Positions 1 through 12,903 of a DNA stretch of 64,000 bases are shown here, piece after piece (the first letter of the stretch is position 1; every line of letters starts with the position of its first letter). Both the position numbers and the translations under genes were made by a program. This stretch comes from Cycas panzhihuaensis (taxonomy: Eukaryota > Cycadophyta), in the NCBI GenBank assembly GCA_023213395.1, contig CM041465.1:162013741-162077740 (forward strand), in the 5' to 3' direction. The notes beneath the pieces were generated by a model. That model saw only the letters and a list, made by a program, of their open reading frames with translations, was not told the DNA's origin and ran no database searches.

Positions 1-653
1 TTATTCCTTTTTGTATTCTCATTCAGTTCCCTCTATTCCCTAATTCCATGGGTTAGCAACATGATTAAGCTTAGAGTTTAAAGAAAAAACACTCAAGATT
101 CTAGACAGTAAGGAGAAAGTATTAAGAACTAAGATAATCAAGTAAGTAAAAGCCCAATTGCAATATTTAATACTAAAAGTTGCCACTTGGGAGTTAGAAG
201 AAGAGATGACATAATAATATCTAGAACTATTTGTAACAAGGTAAATGACATTGGTATGATGTTCTCTTTAAGGGGAGGAGGATGTAAAGACCCAACCTTG
301 AGGTGACCATCATTTGGTATATGTTTTTACTTTTTTATGGTAGATTATTAGTAGTTTGTGCTTGCCCTTTTGTATTCATATCCCTTATCATCTTCATCTT
401 CTTCACTTTTCTTTATAATTTGTATTAATATAAATCCTTGTATTTTATTTTGTTACCTTTTAACCTATATAAGATGAAAGCAATTTAATACTCTACTAGA
501 TATAAGAGTGTATCACTTTATTTACTTATTCATCCTTATGAGGTAAGAGTTTATTTCATACTCCACCAAGCATTAGGATGCATCATCTTATGATTTTTAG
601 ACGGGTAGTTCACTCATATTGGTCATGATATAAAGTGTTTATACTAACACTTT
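1..653 (+). mobile_element. 3' tail and LTR of a plus-strand LTR retrotransposon
   Basis: A purine tract (AGGGGAGGAGGA, about 270-282) is followed directly by TGTAAAGACCC at 283, the usual order of polypurine tract then 3' LTR. A TATA-like TATATAAG lies near 470. The LTR end is not certain; ACTAACA near 648 would give an LTR of about 365 bp. Bases 1-268 would be the 3' end of the internal region, but no protein could be read. The partner LTR would lie left of the window. Confidence 0.45.
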
Positions 654-982
654 AATGTAATCTTTATTTTATTATGGCTTGCATCAATATAGAATCCAAC
701 TAGACTACTTCCAAAAGGTAATTTATATAGATGAGTGGATGATATGAATGAAAGAAGAATAAAGGGTTAAGACTAATTATAGGGGTAGTAAATAGGTACT
801 CAAATCTATAAATATCCTTAAGATATTAAATTTAGTTAATGGATATTATTTAAACAGAAAGATTTCACTAAGTAAAAGAATATATTTTAAGCTTTCTAAT
901 GAGTCGTAGAAGTCCTAAAACACACATTAGATAAGAAAGTTATTATAGTTCAAAGTTGTTAGGTTTAAAACCTTACTAGTTA

Positions 983-1039
<57 letters not shown>

Positions 1040-2401
1040 GTTGATAGATTTGTATAGTTTCATTCATAACTTTCTTGTTAGTTAATGAAAATTTGCCAAA
1101 TCAATCTTGTTGGAATCATAATAAAAGTGTTTTGATGCTTAGACAATTGGGGTTGATTAAAAGGCTCTCTACATTACAATATTTCAGGAAAAAGAAGTTG
1201 TGGGTAATTAAAAGTTAAGACCTAAAGACATTCTTGGCAACTATTATGTGTAATATTCCATCTATTAAGTCCTATAACCTCCACTTAATATTAATGACAG
1301 TTGGATATAGAAATGAATGTATAAAAAAAGAGAACCTAAGAGGGGGGAGAGGGAACATATACATGGGAATAGAGGAAAAACCATTAAATAAATAAACAAG
1401 TATTGAAGAGTTTTGGCTAAGTGAAATTGAGGGAGATTAGAAGGGTATTTATGTAAGGAGATTGAGGTAATAGACCAATTTTTAGAGCTGAAGTTTACTT
1501 TAGCTTATGCATTGGTTTGTACACTATTAGTGGGTTATCTCAACCTTATAAAAATAAATGTTTATTATATTTTAGAGCCTTATGGGTAAGTTACAATACT
1601 AATCTCCTTGGACTATTAGTATCTTGAGATCATGATAGTTAAGTAGTTACTTTTCCTTGATCATTGGTTAAGTAAGGATTCTAAGTTAATTGCTTTTCCT
1701 AAGCTCTTTATATACATGGTATTTAGTTGGTTGCTCCACCTACAGGTTGTTTAAAGATAAGGGTCTTTAGTGGTTACTCTCCTTAAACTTAGTTATGCTC
1801 TATAAGTTTACAACTAGTGCATAGAATAATAAGGTAGTCCTTTGATATTAGATTTATAAGGATTCTTAAGTGACTTTACATTATTGGTCTAATTAAAAAT
1901 ATAATCAGGGTTTAAGAAGAAACAATTATTATTATGTGAGACTAATGATGCTTTAAGTAAATATATCCTTACATGCAACAATAGTAGCTTTGAGACAACT
2001 TCTTATACTGTAGAGTTTTATATGAAGAGGCCTTGAGGCATCTATTGATAAAGCAATTTAAGAAAGGTTATATAAAGAGTGGAAAACTCATATTCCTATA
2101 TTTATATCATCTACTCCAACTCATAAGCATATTCTTATCTAAGATTGTAAATAGTTGAGAGGTGAATCCTTTGGTTACAATCTATTTAGTTGGCTTCACC
2201 CCTTGCTACATCTTAGATACTTTGCTCTATGCTATAAGGTATTTTATATACTATTGCTCTCTTAGTTGGATATGTAGCTTGCCTTATGATAAATTCCTAT
2301 ATGAATGCTTTGTTATGGTTACTTACAATTCTCATATGCTTCTTGGTCACAACAGAAGAGATCCTATATATGAATGCTAAGTACTTATCTAATTTAGGCT
2401 T
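654..2401. other. AT-rich stretch without recognised genes
   Basis: All six frames are short and broken. The longest, a 72-codon frame at 2162-2380 on the plus strand, has no recognisable motif. A TA microsatellite sits at 985-1034. This is probably very old decayed repeat DNA flanking element G, but I can assign it to no family. Confidence 0.5.
985..1034. repeat. TA dinucleotide microsatellite, about 50 bp
   Basis: Uninterrupted TA units, about 25 copies. It lies outside any element that I can define. Confidence 0.95.
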
Positions 2402-2794
2402 TGATACAATCCCAACTAGTAATTTTTTTACTCGGATGGATGATTTATAGGTGATGAGAGAGCATGATAGATCTTTTTATTACTGCAACAAATTGGATTA
2501 TATTCATAATATAAAAAGGGTACAAAAAAGCTTAAAGGATACCAAAAGAGAAGTTGTACATAAGTGCAATCTTACAAGAAGAGATTCATAAGAGGTTTCT
2601 TTATAAATGCATGGCCTTAAGTAGATAAAAGTCATCACTTTTCCCTAGCATCCTATTGGTATACCATACAACCTTTAATCTCATTGATGAAGATATGTGC
2701 CTATGCACATACATTGATAATTGACATCAACCTTTACCACCTTAACCATACAATCAGATGCTTATATGTCATTAACCTTGGAAGGTTACTTAAT
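2402..2794 (-). repeat. 3' LTR of gypsy G
   Basis: Starts TGATACAATCCCAAC on the plus strand and matches 14426-14828 along its whole length with many small differences. It is followed on the right by CCCCCCTTTAAG (2800-2811), the complement of a polypurine tract, which fixes the orientation as minus. Confidence 0.85.
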
Positions 2795-2811
2795 AAGTAC
2801 CCCCCTTTAAG

Positions 2812-3803
2812 ATGCTAACTTCTCAAAGCATTAAAGATGTGGATGTTGCTTGATGAAGTTTTCTGATTTCCATATGGCTTTTTAAGTTTACAACTGGCCC
2901 ACTACACCAGATGCCTGAAAAATGGTTCTATTCCAAAGATGGCATTAATAGGTATTTAAAATACCTATAGGGAAAACTATGAGAATCTCTTCTTCTTGAA
3001 GGGTAGGGAGGGTTATTTAAGGGGTGATGAACTTGGTCATACATTGTTTTAGGTAGGATACATGAAAAATGTTATGGATCTTGGTATTGGGAAGAAAGTT
3101 AAGGGCATCAACAATTGTACTAATTTACTAAATGATTTTATAGGGGCCATAATATTGAGGATTAAACTTGTGGGATTTATTATGATGGATGGATTAATGG
3201 TTATAAGTCTAGAAGTGAAGGTAAACTAAGTCACCCACTTTAAAACATTAGTCAGAGTGGTGGTGATTAATTAGCTGCTTTATACACTTTTATGCAAAGG
3301 CCAAATTTTACTTAAGGGTATGAAGGATTTAATCCATGTCTTATAGTTTTTGTTGTACCTAAGTATTGTGAAGATTAGTAGCTAAGGTGTGATGGGATAG
3401 TGGGGGATAACTATAAAGGGCCATTAATGGGATTATTCTAATTACAAATTAATGAGAAGAATTGTACCAATATTCTACTAAGGTTAGCCAAGAAGTCCAA
3501 CATCTTTGGCGTTCTGAGGCAACACAACATAGGTGCATTTCTAAGGTTTTATTAAGAATTTCATATTAACCATCTATTTGAGGGTAATAGGATGAGCTCA
3601 TATTGAAGGATATTCCTAATATGTAGAAGAGCACTTGCCAAAATATAGTTATGAATTTAGAATCTCAATCAGATATAATTATTGATAAAAAGCTATAGAG
3701 ATGAAAGATGAATTAGATATAGAGGTCAGCTAAATAGGAGGCCTTTATAAGTAGTATGGATAGGTATGAAATGGGTATATTTGATCAAGTAATATATGAT
3801 GAC
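2812..3803 (-). pseudogene. G integrase C-terminal half and chromodomain remnant
   Basis: The minus strand follows element B 35576-36530 in order: chromodomain-like tail nearest the LTR, then the integrase C-terminal part and core. In the family the integrase joins cDNA to the chromosome and the chromodomain steers it to heterochromatin. Stops are so frequent that no open frame over 60 codons survives. The integrase continues after H, from 10371 to about 10700. Confidence 0.7.
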
Positions 3804-4195
3804 TATTAGGGATCCAACCCCTAACTTACCTTCTCTTATATTCTCTTATATCTTCTACTTCTTCTCTCTCTTATCTTCTCTTATATCTTCTACTCTTCTA
3901 CTTCTTTCCTCTTCTTAATATCCCACATGCATAAGTAGAAGGTTATGTAGTGGCTATTAAGTACTATATATATTAATGTAATATCCCACATGTATAAGTA
4001 GAAGGTGGTGTAGTGACCATAGAGCCATATATATATTTATATAATCCTTAGAATAAAGTATCTTAAATATTATTATTATTATATATAATTGAGAGGTTAC
4101 CCCATCAAAGGGTATTATAATATAAGTGCTCTCTTTAGAGTTATTTGAGTGTTGTGCTGGTGTGTAATTATCATTTAAGGAGTGGTATCCTACTA
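3804..4195 (+). repeat. 5' LTR of gypsy H
   Basis: Begins TATTAGGGATCC (TGTTAGGG in the 3' copy, so an original TG has become TA) and ends GGTATCCTACTA. It contains two similar blocks of CATAAGTAGAAGGTNGTGTAGTG. The TA tract of this copy is only about 20 bp (4025-4046), against about 120 bp in the 3' LTR. Confidence 0.9.
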
Positions 4196-5090
4196 AGTAG
4201 TATTAAAGTGGTTGATCCATAGCTTATGGGAGAGTTAAAGGTATTAAATAGTCAATTTTTTTCCATAAGTTTTTATTCTCATCAGTATTTATTCTCATTT
4301 GAATTTCTGCTTAGTTACTTTTACTTTTTGGGTGTAAACAACACTACAATTGGGAATCTACCCTAACACTACCACCAAATATTTTTCCTTTACATTTAGA
4401 TAGAGACCTTGTGTTGGAGGTCTATAAATATCACAAGGATCTATCATTTTGGGCTAATCATGTTATGATTTTTTTGCCTCTTATGTAAAAGACTAGAGAT
4501 CACACTCCTGAATCAAGCCTTAGATAAAACTTAGCTACAGAATTATGCCTCTACATACCTACGAGTATATAGGAGGATCCCTTAGATAGGTCTTCCTAGC
4601 ATAGGTAACCATAGAAAACCTATTAGTTATCTATAATTTGTAGTACATCAGTAAGTGGTTAGCCCTAGGAAGTTACTCTCCATGTACCCTAGAGATGGGG
4701 TAGTATGATTGTAGAATAAAGTGTTAGGCTCTATAATTGATATTATTTATGACTGGGATTAGTATATCGGAGGGCCTATAAACCAGACAATCCTAAACTT
4801 AGTGTACCTAGTAAGTCTATTAGTGGTTTATGTGCTCCTAGTCAGTTAATGAGTCAATCATTATCAATTTGCTAAAACTAGTATGTCCATCTAGTTTGTC
4901 ATTAGTTCATGCACACATAATTAATCAATCAGTTAATGGACCAAAAAAATAAAAAAAATGAAAAAATAAAACAAAAAGTAAAAAAGTAAAAAAAAAAAAT
5001 CATATTACCTCATTGTAAAACATTAGGGATAACAGTCTATAAACACCCCATCAAACTCCTTTCATTCACATTTACCAACTAGGATTCAAC
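4196..5090 (+). other. H untranslated leader with decayed tRNA-Met primer site
   Basis: TGGTTGATCCATAGC at about 4209 resembles the plant tRNA-Met primer site TGGTATCAGAGC with transitions. A stretch near 4550-4590 (CTCTACATACCTACGAG and on) matches the leaders of G (about 14060, reverse) and B (about 54530, reverse). CTATAAACACCCC at about 5038 is also shared with both. An A-rich tract lies at 4945-5005. No protein is seen. Confidence 0.6.
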
Positions 5091-6080
5091 TTAGGTCTTA
5101 TAAATACATGGCCCTTAAGGTCAACCCTAACTGGACTCAAGATCTCAATGATACTGTCACATAACTTCGAGGAGATACATTACAAATCCAAACTCACTTC
5201 AATAAAAAAATTAAAGCAGTAATACTAAAGCTCACAGCGATGAAACATTTTAAGGAAGAAAAGATTAAATTTGATGGCACTACTCACATAGATAGGGGTC
5301 ACTTCGCTAAGGAAGATGAAGATAATAACAATAGGCGCTTCCATCCTAACTTCCTTCCTAAGGTAGAAATCAAAAGGTTCAATGGCATAGATGTGTATAC
5401 CTAGATCACCCAAATAGAATAATACTTTTCTTTTCACTAAGTTCCAACTGATAAGAAAACCCCTCATGCCTCTTTACACATAGAAACTAAACCCTACCAA
5501 TGGTACCAATAAGTTACAAAAATAATTGGCAAGCTCAGTTATCAATGGGAGGGTTTTATCAAGGGCCTTACAGCTCAATATGATAGTACCTAGAATCATG
5601 ACCACTTTAATCAGTTAGCTAAAGTCAGATAGAAGAGCACTAATTTGGCTTATATAATAAAATACTAGCCTCTCTCCATAAAGGTTAATGGTCTTTGTTA
5701 GAATAAATTACTCGAGTTGTACATTAGTGGGTTACGAGATGATATTAGACATGAGTTATAACTCTTAAAACATAATAATATCTCTACAACTATCAATTTT
5801 GCTCGATATATTAAAGTAAAAAATAAGACATCCTTACCCTTCCCATAAACATTCCCAGAAAAGCGACCATAAATTTAGGTTTATGGTATGCGACGAATGA
5901 CTTCCCAAGAGATGGATGAGAAATAATTGAAAGGGTTTTATTTGTATTGTAACTAAAAATAGAATAAAGAATATAAGTGTCTTGAATGATGTTTATTCAT
6001 CATTGAGGATGTCCAAGATGACAAACCAACATAGGAAGCCTCCTTAGAGCCTGAAAATAATGACTATGACCCACTTAAGG
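5091..6080 (+). pseudogene. gag: H gag (capsid and nucleocapsid) remnant
   Basis: The frame near 5367-5500 shows the retrotransposon Gag pattern: FNG, an expected Trp now TAG at 5402, an EQYF-type motif whose Gln is TAA at 5420, another TAA at 5438, and a WYQ block. Gag forms the particle that packages the RNA. A degenerate Cys-rich stretch near 5930-5980 may be the old zinc knuckle. An acidic segment at 6040-6110 (EEEED) leads into the protease. Many stops are at places where the family has Gln or Trp. Confidence 0.75.
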
Positions 6081-6129
6081 AGGAAGAAGAAGATATTGCT
6101 ACTATATTTGTGCATTCCCTTATTGGAAT

Positions 6130-6500
6130 CGTGACCCCATAAACACTCAAACTTATCAAGTACATCAAGAAAAAGAAATTGATTATCCTCATAGATTATG
6201 GAAGCACCCATAATTTCACTAATCAGAAACTTGTTGAAGAACTCAACTATTTTCTATATCTTATCAAGAATTTTTAGGTTATGGTGGCTAATAGAGGGAC
6301 ACTCTCTTGTAAGGGAAAATACGATAATATCAAGTTGCAAATGGGTGACTATAACCTTTCCACTTCCATGTATACCATTCTCATTAGAGGAGTCGATGTT
6401 GTACTAAGGGTACAATGGCTCAAACCACTAGGGACCATTCAACTAAATATATAAGAGCTCTTCATATGATTTACTTCTAAAGGAATCAACTATGAATTGA
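6130..6500 (+). pseudogene. H aspartic protease remnant
   Basis: The frame through 6180-6430 reads LIDYGSTHNF, the retropepsin active site in which the family has D-S/T-G; here Ser is replaced by Tyr (codon at about 6200). A later VQWLKPLG block is the usual end of the domain. The enzyme would cut Gag-Pol. Several stops and the active-site change make it non-functional. Confidence 0.75.
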
Positions 6501-6789
6501 ATGGGATCATTCCTCCTCCAAACTAAATCATCAACTCACACCGTATGGGTAGGCTCATTAAAAAGGGTGGTACATGAATCATTGCCACATGTTATGCTCT
6601 AGAAGTTTGAGAACTCCCAATAGAAGGGGACATTCTCTAAGATGATGATATACCAAATGACTTGAAATTAGTGCTTCACCATCATAACCAAATCTTTTAG
6701 GATATTCTTCAAGGTCGCCCTCCAATACATGACCAAGATCATAACATTGACTTGGTAGTTGGAAGTAATCCTCCTTGTATTTGACCATA

Positions 6790-8040
6790 CTGATACCCCT
6801 ACCATTAAAAGAATAAAATTGAACAACTAGTTTAAGAACTCCTTAATGTTGGTATTATTAGGAAAAGTAAAAGTACCTTTTCTACCCCAGCAATTTTAGT
6901 AAGAAAAAAAGATAGCTCATTTTGCATGTGTGTAGACTACTGCGAGCTCAATAAAATAACTATCAAGGATAAATTCCTTATACTAATCATCGATGAACTC
7001 TTGGATGAACTTCATAGAGTAATATTCTTCACATCATTAGGTTTGTGGTCAAGATACCATTAAATTAGGATCAAGGTAGAGGATATTTATAAAACTACAT
7101 TTCATACATATGAAGGACATTATGAATTTTTAGTCATGTCATTTAGCTTAACTAATGCCCCATCTACCTTTTAAAGACTCATGAATAAATTATTTTGGCC
7201 TTACTTAAGGAAGTTCATGTTAGTCTTTTTTTATAACGTTTTGATCTTCAGTTGTACATGGGAAGACCATCTTTAGCATGTTGATAAGACATTATAGGTG
7301 CTTACAAATAACCAACTTTATGCCAAAAAATTAAAATATGAATTTAGGCAAATAGAAATAGAATATTTAGGCCATATTATCTCTTAAGAAGAAGTAAAGG
7401 TGAATCCTAAGAAAATTACAGTTATCACAAACTGGCCTAAACCAAAAAACATTAAGGGCCTTCGTGGATTCTTAGGAATCACAAGATATTATCAAAAGTT
7501 TATTCAAGGCTATACAAGGATTGCTTCTCCTTTAATCAACTTGTTAAAAAAGGATTCCTTTCATTGGAATGATAAGGCCTCTAAAGCATTTGAACACTTA
7601 AAGGTAGCTTTAACTACCACTCCAGTCCTCACAATACCAGATTTTACAAAGGCCTTCACCATTGAATATGACACATCAAGGTAAGGCTTTGGAGTTGTCT
7701 CAATGTAAGAAGGGAAACCTTTGGCCTTTGAAATTCATCAACTTACACCCAATGAACAAGTCAAATCCACCTATGAGAAGGAGATATTAGTAATTCTCCA
7801 TAGGGAATGGTGACAATATTTACTGGGACCACATTTTCAAATTAAAATAGACCATCATAGCTTAAAATATTTCTTATCTTAAAGGATGACATCTGAGGAA
7901 TAATAAAAATAGGTCACCAAAATGCAAGCTTTTGACTTTGAAATCATATATAAAAAAGGCAAGGATAATATAACAACTGATGCTTTATCTCATAAGGAAG
8001 AAGGCTATGTAATATGTTATATCACCATGGTCAATCCCTC
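6790..8040 (+). pseudogene. H reverse transcriptase and RNase H remnant
   Basis: RT motifs appear in order: the MCVDYCELNK block near 6930, the NAPSTF block near 7155, then RKFMLVFFYNVLIF at about 7210-7250. The family motif is FFDD; here it is FFYN, so both catalytic Asp are lost. An open frame at 7400-7684 holds the connection region (LRGFLGITRYYQKFI) and start of RNase H. RNase H continues to about 8010 with YKKGKDN. The change from the first Asp to Tyr is shared with element B. Confidence 0.85.
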
Positions 8041-8167
8041 TTAGATAGCAGTCGCCAAGTAAGAATAAGATCATGACCTCTTCGCAAAGCAGATCATTCA
8101 AGATCTTCAAGTTGGGATAGGGCATTCAACCCACTACATGTGATTTATAAATATTATCTGGTACAAG

Positions 8168-8640
<473 letters not shown>

Positions 8641-9690
8641 GCCTCACTCTAGCCTCAAGGAGCAAATTTTACATGATACACATACGTCTCCAACAACAGG
8701 TCACTTGAGTTTCCTACGAACATACGACCACTTAAAATAATCTTTCTTTTGGAAGGGCCAAAAAGGAGATATAAAGATATAAGATAGAAAAAATCATATC
8801 CTTAGGATTATTGCAACCCCTTCCCATACCTAATCAATGATGGAAAGAAATTTCCATGGACTTCATTATGGGTCTTCCTAAGTCAGAAGGAAAAGATGTT
8901 ATACTTGTGGTTATTGATAAGTTAACCAAATATACTTATTTTAGTGGCATCCAAGTCATATATAAGGCAAAGCAAAGTGCTGAGATCTTTTGAAAGGATA
9001 TACACAGGTTACATGGCATGCCCAAATGTATAGTCAGTGATTGGGACCCCAAGTTCACTAATAACTTCTAGATGCAACTCTTCCATCTACTTGGTACCAA
9101 ACTAATAATGAGCTTATCCTACTATCCATAAATAGATGGTCAAATTAAGGCGGTTAATAAGTGCCTTGAAGGATACCTTCATTGTTATGCTTCAGATAAG
9201 CATGGCTATTAACATCATTGGCTTCCTTTAGTAGAATGGTGGTATAATATAACCTATCATGCATCAACAGGAATGACTCTGTTCTAAGCATTATACGGCT
9301 ATGAACCACCCACACTTAAGAATTATTCCACAATCAGTTCTAAGGTTCAAGCAATCAAGGACCACATCTGATAAATAACACAAATTCTCAAGCTACTCAA
9401 TAAAAATCTAAACCTTACACAAAATTGAATAAAATAATAGGTAGGTAAAGGGTGAAGTGAATAAGTATTTCAATTAGGTAATTGGGTATACTTATAGTTG
9501 CAACTGTATAAGTAGGTATCTCTTAAATGTGATGGACAATATAAATTACAACCTCGATTTTATGGGCCTTACAAATTTCTCAAGAAGATTGGTGAAGTTA
9601 TATATGCCTTGAACTTACCACCACCATCAGGGATCTATAATGTCTTTCATGTTTCATGTCTCAGGGTAATTAGATAACAAGTACAAGTTC
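8641..9690 (+). pseudogene. H integrase remnant
   Basis: After the TA tract the frame gives a TGHLSF-type block, then the catalytic core: SMDFIMGLP near 8850 (first Asp), SDWDPKFTNNF near 9040 (second Asp) and DGQIKAVNKCLEGYL near 9135. The catalytic Glu expected before VNK is Lys here. The C-terminal part continues to VFHVSCLR near 9650. Stops are frequent. Confidence 0.8.
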
Positions 9691-9895
9691 AAACAGAATT
9701 ACCTATCTTAACTAAAGAGGGGCAACTTCAACTCATTCTAGAATGTATCATCGATAGAAGAATTTGGCATCTATGATCTAGGCAAATCATTAAGTATCTC
9801 ATCAAATGAAAACAACTTCCACGAGAAGATGTAACTTGAGAGAATGAGTAATTTATCTAAGAGCATCATGAGATTAGCAAGCTTTGAGGGTAAGG
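9690..9895 (+). pseudogene. H chromodomain
   Basis: Just past VFHVSCLR the frame gives LPILTKEGQLQ, then ECIIDRRIWHL, KYLIKWKQLP and EDVTWEN. The order, with an aromatic cage-like W-K-x-L-P and a TWE block, is that of the chromodomain fused to integrase in plant chromoviruses. In the family this domain directs insertion to heterochromatin. A few stops interrupt it. Confidence 0.8.
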
Positions 9896-9915
9896 TTTTT
9901 TTAAAGGAGGGGCTT

Positions 9916-10365
<450 letters not shown>

Positions 10366-10370
10366 GTGAC

Positions 10371-11480
10371 CCAAATAGAATCATTCCTAGTTGATAATGG
10401 GAGCCTAGTTATAAAGTCCATGGCAATGTTTTACCATATGCCTTGAGGGATTTTCAGGGGTTGAAGTAGATTAGGTTAGGCCTTAGTATCCACCTTATTA
10501 CGTTAATATATATCACATTCAGATGCATATGTGAGAATAATAAACTTCATACGGGGCTAATATAAATCTAACAGAATTCAATGAAAGGTTTTGTCGAATC
10601 CCAAGTGACCACTAAGAGGTTGTTGTGATACTCGAATATGATGTGGAAAATAAAAGGTGAGGCTGGGTGGACAAAAATATAGTTATGATAGAGAATGTGA
10701 TTATTATGTAAACTCCAATCCTTATGAGTTTGAATCTTATTAGCCTAGGTGGCAAAGTCAGGTTACGCTTTATTGTCTTCAGCTAAGTCTTAGAGCTAGG
10801 AAGGTTGGGGTGTAGAGATGGCCTAAATAGTAGGTTTAAACAGAAGTCAAGAGAAAGCATTTGTAATAACATTGTTTATGTCATTATTTTATGCAATGGT
10901 AAAGTCAAAGACTTGTAATCTATCAACCCATTTGGCTTGTTCTTCAAACAAGATTAGATAGTCTAATAAGCATTAGAGACTATGGTGGTTAGTTTGTTGA
11001 GTTCCCTATAATCGACACAAAGTAAAAAAGAATTAGATTTTTCCCAAATTAGCACAATGGGGATTACATAAGGGTTTTTACTAGATTGTATTATTCCTAT
11101 ATCTATAAGTTTATTAGTGATATACTCAATTTCATTCTTTTAGAAGTAAGAATTTCGATGTAGACATAGGTTGATGGGGCTATGGGGGTTTTTCAGTTCT
11201 ATGTTATGGTAAAGTTCATGATCTAGGGGAAGGCCACTAAGTAAGAGGGTAAAGACATATTTGTATTTATTAAGAATGGATTAGATATCTGGGTGGACTT
11301 TAGAATATGGTTAAATGTTGTTGAGGTAGACAATATATTCAATACTATTGTTAAGCTTCTTACTCATTTGCTTGGGGGAAATAAGTTTATTTAATAGTGA
11401 TTAGAGATGGTAAAGCTTATGAGTTTGGCCATAGTGGTCTTTAAACATTATAAATGGGTTGTTTAGAGAGTTATTAGTAC
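10371..11480 (-). pseudogene. G integrase N-terminal part, RNase H end and RT start, with internal deletion
   Basis: From 10371 the minus strand aligns with element B from about 36530, covering the integrase N-terminal region and the end of RNase H (a decayed SYKKGKEN block near 10890). At about 10990 it jumps to sequence matching B 38076 on, the start of RT (VDYRELNK near 11010). The RT palm, thumb, connection and most of RNase H are therefore deleted. Further on, 11100-11480 aligns with the linker before RT. Confidence 0.75.
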
Positions 11481-12903
11481 TACATATACCTAACATTTGG
11501 AGCCATTAGACTCCTAAGATTGCATATGATCCTCTAATGGATAATGCATATAAATCTGACTTAAGTTGACATATGTTAATTTGGACTTGGAGGTTTCGAA
11601 TAATACCCACATAATGAAGGGTACATTGGTTTAGTAAAGAACAATTAATACCTATTTTTGGCTCATTATAGAGGTTTAATTATCTAGCTACTACAATATC
11701 TATGAAGTTTAATGATATGCCACTATCAGTCAAAATTATAATAGGGGTCTTATTTAAGGTCTTTCTTACTCACAATAAGTCAAGGTAGGCAGAAGAAGAA
11801 ATAACAAATGGGGATGCTTTAGGTTTAGACTCAAGAGATAGGGAGGGTTCCAAAGATAGGTCATCATTGGTTTCATCTTTGAAATTAGAATCGGGGTTAA
11901 TGGTGAATATGACTCTTTTGGCTTTATATACTCAACCATGCCCAAGGAAATATTTTTTTGTACATTATAAGTATAGATTAGCTTCCCTATACTTGTGAGC
12001 CTCAGATGTGGGTACTTGTATTTGTGTTGTTAGTTATTCAATTAGTTAGTCTACTAATTATTAATGAGGATCCTTTGCTTGAAGCCTTGGAGACCTATAT
12101 AGATATGTGAGCCTTTGGCAGCTAAACAATAGAGAGTCTCTTCTAAACCCATACACTCGCTCTACTACAAATTCAACTTCAATTACCTTGGCTTAATTGA
12201 TAGTATCTCTAAGGCTAGGGAGCTGGTTGGTCTTAATCCTTATTTAGATTCATTCTTTGAGACCAATTATATATGTTTCAATCAATGTCTATTTATTTAA
12301 GTTCTAAGTAACTCGATTATAAATGTCCTGGAACTCATCTGTATAGGCTTCATCCAATGTTATTTATCTTAACTACTTTAGTTGACTAAATAAAGACTAG
12401 TTCCACATTTTCTCATATTCCTCATGGAAGCATTTATAAAATTAGTCCCATACTTGATTTGTTGAGTACTCTTGAGTCCATCATTTATATCATTAATGAG
12501 CTTTACCTTCCAAGTGGATGAAGGCAAATGTAAATTGATCAGCTTGGGACATATGATTGAGTGTAAAATATGAATCTAATTTATTGATCCAACTACAAGC
12601 CACATCTTTACTGAGATCTAGGTCAAAAACTGGTATATTGACCTTGTGATTGAATGCTTGTTAACATGGAGACTAGGCAAGTGGGGTTCCTCCTTGTGAA
12701 GTTTTACCTTATAAGGTGCTTATAGAGTTAGAGTTTATCATATAGATAAAACTAGAGAGTTGAATGTACACAGTCTTAACCACCTTAGCTAGGTTAGCAA
12801 GGTCTATTGATAGCTTGGTTATATCTTATTTGTATGTGTCTTACATAGAAAGGAGTTGTGTTTCTAAAGAAGAAAGGTATTCAAAGTGATTTGGTGGTGC
12901 CAT
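11481..12903 (-). pseudogene. gag: G protease and gag remnant
   Basis: The minus strand reads TDSGISLNFID near 11735, an intact D-S-G protease active site. Gag follows to the right, with an ATG at 12903 and the opening MAPPNHFEYLSSLETQLL. Its position and start match the gag of B (ATG at 53713). The Trp-rich capsid block near 12420-12480 is recognisable but broken by stops. Confidence 0.75.

Noticed and set aside
2162-2380. A 72-codon plus-strand frame with hydrophobic segments
   Set aside because: No start context, no domain and no conservation evidence; it fits chance in AT-rich DNA.
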